From positions 62,001 to 126,000 of the forward strand of contig JBBQQC010000004.1 in NCBI GenBank assembly GCA_038216465.1: a stretch of DNA of 64,000 nt. The letters run 5' to 3'. Under the pieces are notes generated by a model that was not told the DNA's origin, did no database searches, and saw only the letters and a program-made list of their open reading frames with translations. The DNA comes from JACCZX01 sp038216465 (GTDB taxonomy: Bacteria > Pseudomonadota > Gammaproteobacteria > Burkholderiales > Burkholderiaceae_F). Positions 1-7,982 of this stretch are shown in pieces (positions within the stretch are counted from its first letter, which is position 1; every line of letters begins with the position of its first letter). Made by a program: the position numbers and the translations under genes.

Positions 1-1
1 C

Positions 2-382
2 AATAAGATTCTCGGCCGTCCGCAAATGGGTCAGGCCGGCTCATTGGTCGTGGATGGCCTGTGCGTGCGCATCGGCGCCATGCGCTGTCATAGTCAGGCG
101 TTGACGATCAAGCTGCGCTCGGACTTGCCGTTATCGGAGATCGAAAGAATTCTCGCTGAAGGCAACCAATGGGTGACCGTCGTTTCGAACAATCGCGAAG
201 ACAGCATTCGCGAACTCTCGCCGGCGAAGGTCAACGGCACGATGAGCATTCCGATTGGTCGCCTGCGCAAGCTTGCGATGGGGCCCGAATACATCTCGGC
301 ATTTACTGTCGGAGATCAATTGTTGTGGGGCGCTGCCGAGCCGTTGCGCCGGATGCTGCGCCTGCTGATGAACAAGTTGTGA
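2..382 (+). CDS. asd: Aspartate-semialdehyde dehydrogenase, C-terminal part (5' end outside window)
   Basis: The frame is open from base 2, and 126 residues remain. The enzyme makes aspartate semialdehyde from aspartyl phosphate with NADPH, the branch point for lysine/diaminopimelate, threonine and methionine. The fragment holds the conserved C-terminal region: the segment GLCVRIGAMRCHSQA carries the substrate-binding Arg and the His that acts as general base in the E. coli enzyme, and the motif FTVGDQLLWGAAEPLRRMLR lies close to the C-terminus as in E. coli Asd. The catalytic cysteine lies upstream of the window. Its position before fimV is the usual one in beta- and gammaproteobacteria. Confidence 0.97.
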   Translation, partial: NKILGRPQMGQAGSLVVDGLCVRIGAMRCHSQALTIKLRSDLPLSEIERILAEGNQWVTVVSNNREDSIRELSPAKVNGTMSIPIGRLRKLAMGPEYISAFTVGDQLLWGAAEPLRRMLRLLMNKL

Positions 383-390
383 GCGGCAAG

Positions 391-406
391 TAGCGACTTG
401 TCGCTA
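391..406. repeat. Short perfect inverted repeat after asd
   Basis: TAGCGAC and GTCGCTA are separated by two bases, nine bases after the asd stop codon. There is no following T-run, so it is not a classical intrinsic terminator. It could be a 3' mRNA-stabilising hairpin or a dyad for a regulator. Confidence 0.4.
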
Positions 407-433
407 AGCGTATTTGCGCTCGGCATTTACCAA

Positions 434-453
434 ATAAAGGCGACATAAAGGCG
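434..453 (+). repeat. Direct repeat ATAAAGGCG spaced by one helical turn, upstream of fimV
   Basis: ATAAAGGCG occurs at 434-442 and again at 445-453, a repeat period of 11 bases. It lies in the 153-base asd-fimV gap, about 80 bases before the fimV start and just before an AT-rich stretch (TATTTATAAG, about 465-474) that could hold a promoter. A binding site for a regulator is possible but unproven. Confidence 0.35.
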
Positions 454-535
454 TGAGTTACGGCTATTTATAAGCTTGCGAGCGTAAGTCCATGATGTTA
501 TGTTCGAAAAACGTTGCATCCGATCAGGGGGCGGA

Positions 536-3500
536 ATGCCATCCCAAAAATTTGCGCGCGCGCCCTTATGGTGCGCGCTTTCACTTGCGCTCGGTCTAGC
601 AGTCGTCGGCCCGCAGGCTGATGCCGCGGGTCTCGGGCGTCTGAACGTTACTTCTGGACTGGGTCAGCCGCTACGGGGCGAGCTCGAAGTCACCTCCATT
701 GGCCGCGATGAGCTGCCGACGTTGCAGGTCAGAATGGCTCCGTTGGCGGCGTTCCGCGCTGCCAACCTCGACTTCAATCCGGCGCTGACCAACCTGCGTT
801 TTTCGCTCGACAAGCGGCCCGACGGCGGCTACTTCGTGCGCATCAGTTCGGCGCAACCGGTCAATGAGCCTTACCTCGACCTGATGGTGGAGCTGACGTG
901 GGCGACCGGTCGCGTGATTCGCGAGTACACCGTATTGCTCGATCCACCTTCGCTGCGTGCTGACGCGCCCGTCGTGCCGCCGGTCGCGGCGGCTGCGTCG
1001 CCGACTGTGCCTTCAACTGCGCCGTCCACGACAACGCGGCCGCCCGTCACCGCAACCGCGCCTAGCGCTGCAAGTTCGGCCTCTACTCCAGCGCCGGCAA
1101 CGACCCCGACGCGGCCGACAACCACCGCCGCGGCAAGGTCGACAGCGCCCGGTGACGGCTCTTACGTCGTGAAGTCGGGCGATACGCTCGGAGCAATTGC
1201 AGGCCGCAACAAACCGGCTTCGGTGTCGCTTGATCAGATGCTGGTCGCGCTGCTGCGCGCCAATCCCGATGCGTTTGTGGCCAAGAACATGAATCGGTTG
1301 AAGGCCGGCGCGACGCTGACGATCCCGTCCGAGACCGACGCTTCCGCCTTGGTCCAACGCGACGCACGCCGCGAAGTGGTTGCGCAGAGTGCTGATTTCG
1401 CCCAATACAGAAGCCGCTTGGCGCAAGCCGCAGGGTCGGCGCCGGTAGTTGCTACCGCACCGCCCGCCGCGGCCGGCTCTGGCCGTGTAACTACGCGCGT
1501 GCAGGACAAGGCGGCTGCGGCGGCGTCGACCGGCGATCAGCTGAAGATCGCTCGAGCCGATACGAAGTCTGCTGCCGCGACTGCTGCCGCCACCAAGGCC
1601 GATGAAGCGGCAGCGAAGGCGCGCGCGATACGCGAAGAGCAGGAACGCGCCGCCCAGTTGAAGAGAACCAACGACGCGATTCAGAAGGCGCTTCAGGTTC
1701 AAAGCAAGGCAGGAGCGGCGGCACAGAAACAAGCCGAAAAGGGTGCGCCGGTTGCAACGGCTGCCGTTCCGCTGCCGCCACCGCCGGTAGCGGTCGCGCC
1801 ACCGGCGCCGCTGCCCGCTCCCGTCCCCACACCGCCAACGCCGGCACCCGGCGTGACGACCACGCCGACTCCGGTTGCGCCGGTAACGCCTCCGGGCGTG
1901 CCGCCGGTGACGCCGACTCCAATTGATAGCACCAAGTCGGCCCCGGGGGCGGTAACGCCTTCATTGACGACACCGGCTACCGCTGTGTCGCCAACGCCAA
2001 CGCCAACGCCGGCGCCGGCGCTCGCGCCCGCGAAAAAAGTTGCCGCACCTCCGCCGCCGCGCGAAGAGCCGGGCTTTTTCTCAGAGTTGCTCAGCAACAC
2101 GGCAACTCTGATCGGCCTGGTCGGCATCGTGGCATTGCTCGCGCTGTTGTTTGGCTGGAGCTGGTATCGCAAGCGCAAGGTCGAAAGCACTGATCGCTTC
2201 AAGGACAGCGGTGAAGGCGCGCAGGCGAACTCGCTGTTTGGAGCCACCGGGGGTCAGAGCGTCGATACCGGCACCAGCACGTTTAACTCGAGCTTCATTC
2301 CGGCTGCTTCGCAGCTTGATTCGAACGAGGTCGATCCCGTCGCCGAAGCCGATGTCTACATCGCATATGGTCGCGAAGAACAGGCCGAGGACATATTGAA
2401 GGAAGCGTTGCGTCTGCAGCCGGATCGCCACGCCGTACGCGTCAAGCTGATGGAGATCTATGCGCGCCGTGGCGATAAGGCATCCTTCATGGCGGTCGCG
2501 GAAGAGTTGCGCGAGCGCACCGGCGCCACCGGCGAGGACTGGGAGCGTGGGGTCAAGCTGGGTCGCACCGTCGATCCCGCGCACGCCATGTTCGCGGGCG
2601 CAGTATTGAGTGATGCAGCGCGTGGTCCCACCACTGGCTTCCGACTTGACCCGAATACGAACACGCGGTCGCGCCCGTCGACCCTCGGTGGCGGTGCGAC
2701 CGGCGGACTTGACCTCGGCGGATTGACGGGGGCAGGTAGCTCGGTGATGAGCCGCGATACGACCAGCAGCGTGCCGCCGTTGACCCAGATGGTGGTCGAC
2801 ACGCGCATGAGCGACAGCAAGATGCAGGTCGAGACGAAGATGCCGCAGGACACGAAGTTGTCCGGACCTGAGACGTCATCGGCGCCGACAACACAGTTTC
2901 ATGCAACGTTGCCCGGCACCGCCCCAGCCCAGAAGAATGGTGCGATGGCGCCCGCGATACCCGCCGCGTCGACCGACTTCGGCTCACTGGATTTCGATCT
3001 CGGACCGACCCGGATGGGCAATCTAGATGTGGCGACGCGGATGCCTGAGCTTGACGCAGCGCCTGCGCGGTCGGAGCCCGAGGTGTTTGCCGCGACGACA
3101 CCCCAAAGAGCCGAGCCCCCTGCGGTGTCCGACTTGGACTTCGCGCTGCCCAAGGAAAAATATCCGGCGATGGCACCGACCGCGACCGGTGTCGGCGCGA
3201 TTCCGGATCTCGACCTGAATATTCCAACGCCGACGCGGATGCCGGTCGCACCCTCGACGCGTATGCCCGTCGCTCCTTCGGCGATGATGGAAGAAGCGCT
3301 GTCGCGTCCGACGGTCATCGGTGTCAAGACTTCTGCCGTCGGCAGCTTGCCGGACGAGCAGGCTGCGCGCCTGACCGCCAATACCGATCAGGCGACCGTA
3401 CCGTTGATCGATTTTGACTTGTCAGCCGTCAGTCTCGACGCCGCGACGAAGCGCGGCGAAACCGAGCCAGGCAGCGCACTGGCGCAACAGATGGCCACCA

Positions 3501-3637
3501 AGCTCGATCTCGCGCGCGGTTACATCGATTTGGGTGTCAAGGACGGCGCCCGCGAGCTGCTTGATGAAGTAATGCGCGACGGCACGCGCGAGCAGCGCCA
3601 GGCAGCGGTCGACCTGATTAAGCAGATCGAAAGCTAG
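536..3637 (+). CDS. fimV: FimV-like pilus/polar assembly protein with LysM and TPR-like domain
   Basis: FimV family proteins are inner-membrane, peptidoglycan-binding organisers of type IV pili and polar machinery. An ATG at 536 follows a strong AGGGGGCGGA ribosome site and gives 1033 residues; an earlier ATG at 500 lacks one. Layout: signal peptide (about 1-30), conserved N-terminal FimV domain, a LysM motif beginning SYVVKSGDTL near residue 207, a long Ala/Pro/Thr-rich linker, a membrane helix near 520-545, a TPR-like helical segment near 598-646 (YIAYGREEQAEDILKEALRL), an acidic low-complexity region, and a C-terminal FimV domain (about 981-1033). The asd-fimV-truA order supports the call. 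The low-complexity linker gives rise to several antisense open frames that are not genes. Confidence 0.93.
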   Translation: MPSQKFARAPLWCALSLALGLAVVGPQADAAGLGRLNVTSGLGQPLRGELEVTSIGRDELPTLQVRMAPLAAFRAANLDFNPALTNLRFSLDKRPDGGYFVRISSAQPVNEPYLDLMVELTWATGRVIREYTVLLDPPSLRADAPVVPPVAAAASPTVPSTAPSTTTRPPVTATAPSAASSASTPAPATTPTRPTTTAAARSTAPGDGSYVVKSGDTLGAIAGRNKPASVSLDQMLVALLRANPDAFVAKNMNRLKAGATLTIPSETDASALVQRDARREVVAQSADFAQYRSRLAQAAGSAPVVATAPPAAAGSGRVTTRVQDKAAAAASTGDQLKIARADTKSAAATAAATKADEAAAKARAIREEQERAAQLKRTNDAIQKALQVQSKAGAAAQKQAEKGAPVATAAVPLPPPPVAVAPPAPLPAPVPTPPTPAPGVTTTPTPVAPVTPPGVPPVTPTPIDSTKSAPGAVTPSLTTPATAVSPTPTPTPAPALAPAKKVAAPPPPREEPGFFSELLSNTATLIGLVGIVALLALLFGWSWYRKRKVESTDRFKDSGEGAQANSLFGATGGQSVDTGTSTFNSSFIPAASQLDSNEVDPVAEADVYIAYGREEQAEDILKEALRLQPDRHAVRVKLMEIYARRGDKASFMAVAEELRERTGATGEDWERGVKLGRTVDPAHAMFAGAVLSDAARGPTTGFRLDPNTNTRSRPSTLGGGATGGLDLGGLTGAGSSVMSRDTTSSVPPLTQMVVDTRMSDSKMQVETKMPQDTKLSGPETSSAPTTQFHATLPGTAPAQKNGAMAPAIPAASTDFGSLDFDLGPTRMGNLDVATRMPELDAAPARSEPEVFAATTPQRAEPPAVSDLDFALPKEKYPAMAPTATGVGAIPDLDLNIPTPTRMPVAPSTRMPVAPSAMMEEALSRPTVIGVKTSAVGSLPDEQAARLTANTDQATVPLIDFDLSAVSLDAATKRGETEPGSALAQQMATKLDLARGYIDLGVKDGARELLDEVMRDGTREQRQAAVDLIKQIES

Positions 3638-3675
3638 GACTGTGGACCGGCCGCGCCGGTCCACAGCGCCTCCCG

Positions 3676-4497
3676 ATGCGCATCGCGCTCGGCCTCGAGT
3701 ACGACGGCGCGGCGTTCAACGGCTGGCAAACCCAAAGCGACCGCCGCAGCGTCCAGGATGCGCTCGAAACTGCGCTGGCGCAGGTTGCCGGTAACTCGAC
3801 TCCAACGATCTGCGCCGGGCGAACTGACGCCGGCGTGCACGCACTCGACCAGGTTGTTCATTTCGATACCGACGCGGTGCGACCGCTGTCTGCATGGGTA
3901 CGCGGTACGAACCGGTTTCTGCCGACAGCGGTTGCCGTGCGATGGGCGCGTCCGGTCAGCGCAGAATTTCATGCGCGCTACGGCGCGCGGCGCCGGCGCT
4001 ATGACTACTGGATCGTGAATGCGCCGGTGCGATCGCCGCTTACGCATGCGCGCGCAGGTTGGGCGTTCCGGCCGCTCGAAGAAGGCGCGATGAGGCAAGC
4101 GGCCGCGCACCTGGTTGGCCGCCATGACTTCACCTCGTTTCGTTCCGCGCAGTGCCAGGCGGCCACGCCGGTCAGAGAGATCGAGGTGCTGCACGTATCC
4201 CGCACGGGAGCGCTGGTCCTGATCAGCATCACTGCAAACGCCTTCCTGCATCACATGGTCCGCAACATCGTAGGCGCACTGGTCTGCGTCGGCGCTGGAA
4301 GGCGACCGCATCACTGGATGAACGAGGTGTTGCAGGCGCGCGATCGCACCGCAGGTGTGCCGACGTTTTCCGCCGCCGGGTTGTATCTGGCGCGGGTCGA
4401 GTACGATGCAGCGTTTGGTCTGCCGATCCCTAATGACCATCCGCTTTGGATCGATGCGTACGCGAATCAAGATATGCGGACTGACGCGCGAGTCTGA
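3676..4497 (+). CDS. truA: tRNA pseudouridine(38-40) synthase TruA
   Basis: TruA converts U38, U39 and U40 of the tRNA anticodon arm to pseudouridine. The 273-residue product starts MRIALGLEYDGAAFNGWQ, typical of the family. The catalytic aspartate sits in the motif GRTDAGVHA near residue 51, and FHARYGARRRRYDYWI matches the conserved R-rich substrate-binding segment. Length is normal (E. coli 270). It starts 38 bases after fimV, and its 3' end overlaps the start of trpF by 44 bases, so the two are probably co-transcribed. Confidence 0.97.
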   Translation: MRIALGLEYDGAAFNGWQTQSDRRSVQDALETALAQVAGNSTPTICAGRTDAGVHALDQVVHFDTDAVRPLSAWVRGTNRFLPTAVAVRWARPVSAEFHARYGARRRRYDYWIVNAPVRSPLTHARAGWAFRPLEEGAMRQAAAHLVGRHDFTSFRSAQCQAATPVREIEVLHVSRTGALVLISITANAFLHHMVRNIVGALVCVGAGRRPHHWMNEVLQARDRTAGVPTFSAAGLYLARVEYDAAFGLPIPNDHPLWIDAYANQDMRTDARV

Positions 4498-5086
4498 TGT
4501 GGCCGCCGCCATCGCGGCCGGTGCCGATGCGGTTGGATTCGTGTGCTATCCGAAGAGTCCCCGATACGTTGCTCCGACCCGGTTGCGGGCGCTTGGCCGC
4601 GAGCTTGGCGTATTCGCCGCGCCGGTGCTGCTGTTCGTCAACGCCGGGTCCGATCTGATCGAGGGTGCGCTGGAAGTGATGCCCAATGCGGTGCTGCAGT
4701 TTCACGGCGCTGAGCATGAGCCCGCGTGCAGCCGTTATCGACGGCCCTACCTGCGGTCGGTGTCGATGACCGATGATTCCGACCTTGTTCATGTCCAGAC
4801 TGAATTTGCTTCGGCTGCCGCGTTGCTGCTCGATGCTCCGACCGATGACTTCGGCGGTAGCGGACAGACGTTCAACTGGTCGCGCGTGCCGAAGCAGCGC
4901 ACGAAGCGAGTCGTGTTGGCCGGTGGCTTGAATTCCGAACACGTCGGTGGTGCGATTGCCGAAGTGCGCCCGTACGCAGTCGACGTCAGCAGCGGCGTCG
5001 AACACGAACCCGGTGTCAAGAGCACCACCAAGATCAAGGCGTTCGTTGAAGCCGTGCGCCGCGCGGATCTGCGACCCAACGTATGA
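4454..5086 (+). CDS. trpF: Phosphoribosylanthranilate isomerase
   Basis: TrpF performs the Amadori rearrangement of phosphoribosylanthranilate to CdRP in tryptophan synthesis. The start chosen is ATG 4454, giving MRTRIKICGLTRESD, where the Cys of KICGLT is the catalytic base; the open frame extends upstream but only inside truA. The C-terminal phosphate-binding half is present (LAGGLNSEHVGGAI, then YAVDVSSGVEHEPGVKS with the catalytic Asp). The product has 210 residues, the usual length. It overlaps truA by 44 bases and trpB by four (ATGA), so translational coupling is likely. trpF beside trpBA, separate from trpE/trpDC, is the usual proteobacterial arrangement. Confidence 0.96.
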   Translation: MRTRIKICGLTRESDVAAAIAAGADAVGFVCYPKSPRYVAPTRLRALGRELGVFAAPVLLFVNAGSDLIEGALEVMPNAVLQFHGAEHEPACSRYRRPYLRSVSMTDDSDLVHVQTEFASAAALLLDAPTDDFGGSGQTFNWSRVPKQRTKRVVLAGGLNSEHVGGAIAEVRPYAVDVSSGVEHEPGVKSTTKIKAFVEAVRRADLRPNV

Positions 5087-6282
5087 AGCCCTACGATCTG
5101 CCGGATTCGCGCGGCCATTTTGGCGCGTATGGCGGAATCTTCGTCGCCGAGACGTTGATGCAAGCGCTCGACGAGCTGCGCTCTGCCTATATGAAATACC
5201 AGCACGATCCCGAGTTCGTCGCCGAGTTCGAGCATGAGTTGAAGCACTTCGTCGGCCGTCCGAGTCCGATCTATCACGCCCGGCGCTGGTCCGAGATGCT
5301 CGGCGGCGCTCAGATCTATTTGAAGCGGGAGGATCTGAACCATACGGGTGCCCACAAGATCAACAATACGGTCGGGCAGGCACTGCTCGCCAGGCGTATG
5401 GGCAAGCCGCGCGTCATCGCAGAAACGGGCGCCGGTCAGCACGGCGTGGCGACGGCCACCGTGGCGGCCCGCTACGCGATGGAATGCGTGGTTTACATGG
5501 GCGAGGAGGACATGGCGCGCCAGGCAGCCAATGTCTACCGCATGAAGCTGCTCGGAGCGAGCGTGGTGCCGGTCGGCAGCGGCAGCCGCACGCTGAAAGA
5601 TGCACTGAACGAGGCAATGCGCGACTGGGTTACCAACGTCGAGAATACTTTCTACATCATCGGCACAGTCGCCGGGCCGCATCCGTACCCGATGATGGTG
5701 CGGGACTTCAACTCGGTAGTCGGGAAGGAATGCATCGAGCAGATGCCCGCACTTGCAGGGCGCCAGCCGGACGCGGTGATCGCGTGCGTCGGGGGTGGTA
5801 GCAATGCGATGGGAATTTTCTACGACTACATTGCCCACGCGGATGTGAAGTTGATCGGTGTCGAGGCCGCCGGCGAGGGCCTCGAGGGCGTGCGGCACGC
5901 CGCCAGCCTGCAGTGCGGTACGCCGGGCGTGCTGCACGGCAATCGCACGTATTTGCTGCAAAACGACGACGGCCAGATCATGGAGACGCATTCGGTCAGC
6001 GCCGGGCTCGACTACCCGGGCGTGGGTCCGGAGCACGCGTGGCTCAAAGACCAAGGCCGCGCTGAATACGTCGGCGCAACCGACGAGGAAGCGCTGCAAG
6101 CGTTCCACGATTGTTGCCGCATCGAGGGCATCATTCCGGCACTCGAATCGAGTCACGCGCTCGCGCACGCAACACGACTTGCACCTACGATGTCGAAGAA
6201 TTCGATCCTGCTGGTCAATTTGTCGGGGCGCGGCGACAAGGACTTGCATATCGTCGCCGATCGACAGGGAATGAAGTTCTGA
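5083..6282 (+). CDS. trpB: Tryptophan synthase beta chain
   Basis: TrpB condenses indole with serine to give tryptophan in the alpha2-beta2 complex with TrpA, using PLP. The product has 399 residues. The PLP lysine is Lys92 in HTGAHKINN, and the glycine-rich phosphate-binding loop reads CVGGGSNAMG. GRPSPIYHA and the segment ending ALESSHALAHA are family hallmarks. The start ATG overlaps the trpF stop as ATGA and the stop overlaps the trpA start as TGATG. A 529-residue open frame on the opposite strand here is a shadow of the GC-rich code. Confidence 0.98.
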   Translation: MKPYDLPDSRGHFGAYGGIFVAETLMQALDELRSAYMKYQHDPEFVAEFEHELKHFVGRPSPIYHARRWSEMLGGAQIYLKREDLNHTGAHKINNTVGQALLARRMGKPRVIAETGAGQHGVATATVAARYAMECVVYMGEEDMARQAANVYRMKLLGASVVPVGSGSRTLKDALNEAMRDWVTNVENTFYIIGTVAGPHPYPMMVRDFNSVVGKECIEQMPALAGRQPDAVIACVGGGSNAMGIFYDYIAHADVKLIGVEAAGEGLEGVRHAASLQCGTPGVLHGNRTYLLQNDDGQIMETHSVSAGLDYPGVGPEHAWLKDQGRAEYVGATDEEALQAFHDCCRIEGIIPALESSHALAHATRLAPTMSKNSILLVNLSGRGDKDLHIVADRQGMKF

Positions 6283-7100
6283 TGTCGCGCATTGCGGGCC
6301 GGTTTGCCGAACTGCGCGCCCGCGGGCGCAAGGGGCTGATTCCGTACATCTGCGCGGGCGATCCGACGCGTGCGACAACCGTCCCCTTGATGCATGCGCT
6401 GGCGCGCGTGGGCGCTGACGTGATCGAAGTGGGAGTTCCGTTTTCGGACCCGATGGCCGATGGACCCGTGATTCAACGCGCTGCCGAACGCGCCATATGC
6501 AACGGCGTTGGTCTCAGGGACACGATAGCGTTCGTAGCCGAGTTTCGCGCGTCGGACGCCACGACCCCGGTGGTGCTGATGGGCTACGCGAACCCGATCG
6601 AACGCATGGGCCGCGCCGAATTTTCGCGCGCGGCGCGGCTGGCCGGGGTCGACGGTGTGTTGGTGGTGGATTACCCGCCCGAGGAGGCTGTCGAATCCTC
6701 AGCTGAGTTGAAGGCGTGCGGCATCGACCCGATTTTTCTGGTGACCCCCACGACGACCGAGCAGAGAATTGCATCGATCGCAAAGCAGGCGGCAGGGTTT
6801 TTGTACTACGTGAGTCTGAAGGGGATCACTGGAGCGGGGCATCTCGATGTGGCTGCGGTCGCGTCTCGTTTGCCAATGATCCGGCGCCACACGAGTCTGC
6901 CGGTCGGAGTCGGTTTCGGTATTCGCGATGCGGCAAACGCGCAGGCAGTGGCGCAGGTGGCCGACGCGGTAGTGATCGGCTCGCGCATTATTCGGGAAAT
7001 GGAAGCTGCCGCGCCTGATCGCGCGGTTGCAGTGGCCGAGCGGTTCGTCGGTACCATTCGCAGCGCACTTGACGATCCGCATGTCGTGCGTGCGGCTTAG
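6282..7100 (+). CDS. trpA: Tryptophan synthase alpha chain
   Basis: TrpA cleaves indole-3-glycerol phosphate to indole, which is channelled to TrpB. The ATG at 6282 shares its A with the trpB stop (TGATG), giving 272 residues. The two catalytic acids fall exactly on E. coli numbering: Glu49 in EVGVPFSDP and Asp60 in MADGP. Other family segments are LMGYANPIERMG, YYVSLKGITGA and VGVGFGIRD. It lies nine bases before accD, with which it is often grouped in betaproteobacteria. Confidence 0.98.
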   Translation: MSRIAGRFAELRARGRKGLIPYICAGDPTRATTVPLMHALARVGADVIEVGVPFSDPMADGPVIQRAAERAICNGVGLRDTIAFVAEFRASDATTPVVLMGYANPIERMGRAEFSRAARLAGVDGVLVVDYPPEEAVESSAELKACGIDPIFLVTPTTTEQRIASIAKQAAGFLYYVSLKGITGAGHLDVAAVASRLPMIRRHTSLPVGVGFGIRDAANAQAVAQVADAVVIGSRIIREMEAAAPDRAVAVAERFVGTIRSALDDPHVVRAA

Positions 7101-7109
7101 GGACAACTG

Positions 7110-7982
7110 ATGAGCTGGATCGACAAAATTCTGCCGCCGCGCATCAAGCGTGAAGAAGGCGCAGCACGCAAGACCGTTCCCGAAGGCCTGTGGACCAAGT
7201 GTGCTGGCTGCGAAGCGGTGTTGTACACAGCCGAGCTGCAGAAAACCTTGTTCGTGTGTCCAAAGTGCGGGCAGCATATGCGCATCGGTGCACGTGCTCG
7301 ACTCGATGCGCTACTCGACGCCGAAGGCCGGTACGAAATTGGCCAGGAGATTCTGCCTGTCGACGCGCTGAAGTTTCGCGATACGCGCAAGTACCCGGAG
7401 CGTCTGCAGCAGGCGATGGAAGATACCGGCGAAACCGATGCATTGATCGTCGTCGGCGGTTCGATCAGGGCACTGCCGGTCGTCGCCGCCTGTTTCGAAT
7501 TCGAGTTCATGGGCGGCTCGATGGGCTCGGTCGTCGGCGAGCGCTTTGTGCGCGGCGTGCAGACAGCGATCGAGCAGAAAGTCCCGTATATCTGTATCAC
7601 GTCAACCGGCGGTGCGCGCATGCAGGAAGGTTTGCTGTCGTTGCTGCAGATGGCCAAGACCACGGCGATGATCGCGCGCCTCGCCGACGCAAAACTGCCG
7701 TTCATCAGTGTGCTAACGGATCCGACTATGGGCGGCGTATCGGCGAGCTTTGCCTTTATGGGCGACGTCGTAATGGCGGAGCCGAAAGCGCTGATCGGCT
7801 TCGCCGGTCCGCGGGTGATCGAGCAAACGGTGCGCGAAACGCTGCCGGAGGGATTTCAGCGCTCGGAGTTCTTATTGACCAAGGGCGCGATCGATATGAT
7901 CGTCGACCGGCGCCAGATGCGCGACGAGATAGCGCAGGTGCTTGCGCTTCTGCAGAAGCAGCCGGCCGAGGCGTTGTCGTAA
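7110..7982 (+). CDS. accD: Acetyl-CoA carboxylase carboxyltransferase subunit beta
   Basis: AccD with AccA transfers the carboxyl group from biotin to acetyl-CoA, giving malonyl-CoA for fatty acid synthesis. The 290-residue product begins MSWIDKILPP and has the N-terminal zinc ribbon with cysteines 31, 34, 50 and 53 (KCAGCEAV and VCPKCGQ). The crotonase-like core includes MGGSMGSVVGERF and STGGARMQEG, the oxyanion-hole glycines. It is sandwiched between trpA and folC. Its TAA stop overlaps the apparent start of folC, where no normal start codon can be found (see folC). Confidence 0.98.
   Translation: MSWIDKILPPRIKREEGAARKTVPEGLWTKCAGCEAVLYTAELQKTLFVCPKCGQHMRIGARARLDALLDAEGRYEIGQEILPVDALKFRDTRKYPERLQQAMEDTGETDALIVVGGSIRALPVVAACFEFEFMGGSMGSVVGERFVRGVQTAIEQKVPYICITSTGGARMQEGLLSLLQMAKTTAMIARLADAKLPFISVLTDPTMGGVSASFAFMGDVVMAEPKALIGFAGPRVIEQTVRETLPEGFQRSEFLLTKGAIDMIVDRRQMRDEIAQVLALLQKQPAEALS

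Noticed and set aside
1740..2030. Repetitive Pro/Thr/Ala-coding sequence in fimV as possible CRISPR or satellite
   Set aside because: The units are irregular, codon-phased and in frame; this is the low-complexity linker typical of FimV.
4789..6378. 529-residue open frame on the reverse strand over trpF/trpB
   Set aside because: It lies antisense to clearly conserved TrpB. Long antisense frames are common in GC-rich codon-biased genes, and its residues show no known domain.
7190..7978. Open frame extending folC upstream to give a 709-residue protein
   Set aside because: This part overlaps accD in another frame and reads as Arg-rich shadow sequence. FolC homology begins only after the accD stop.
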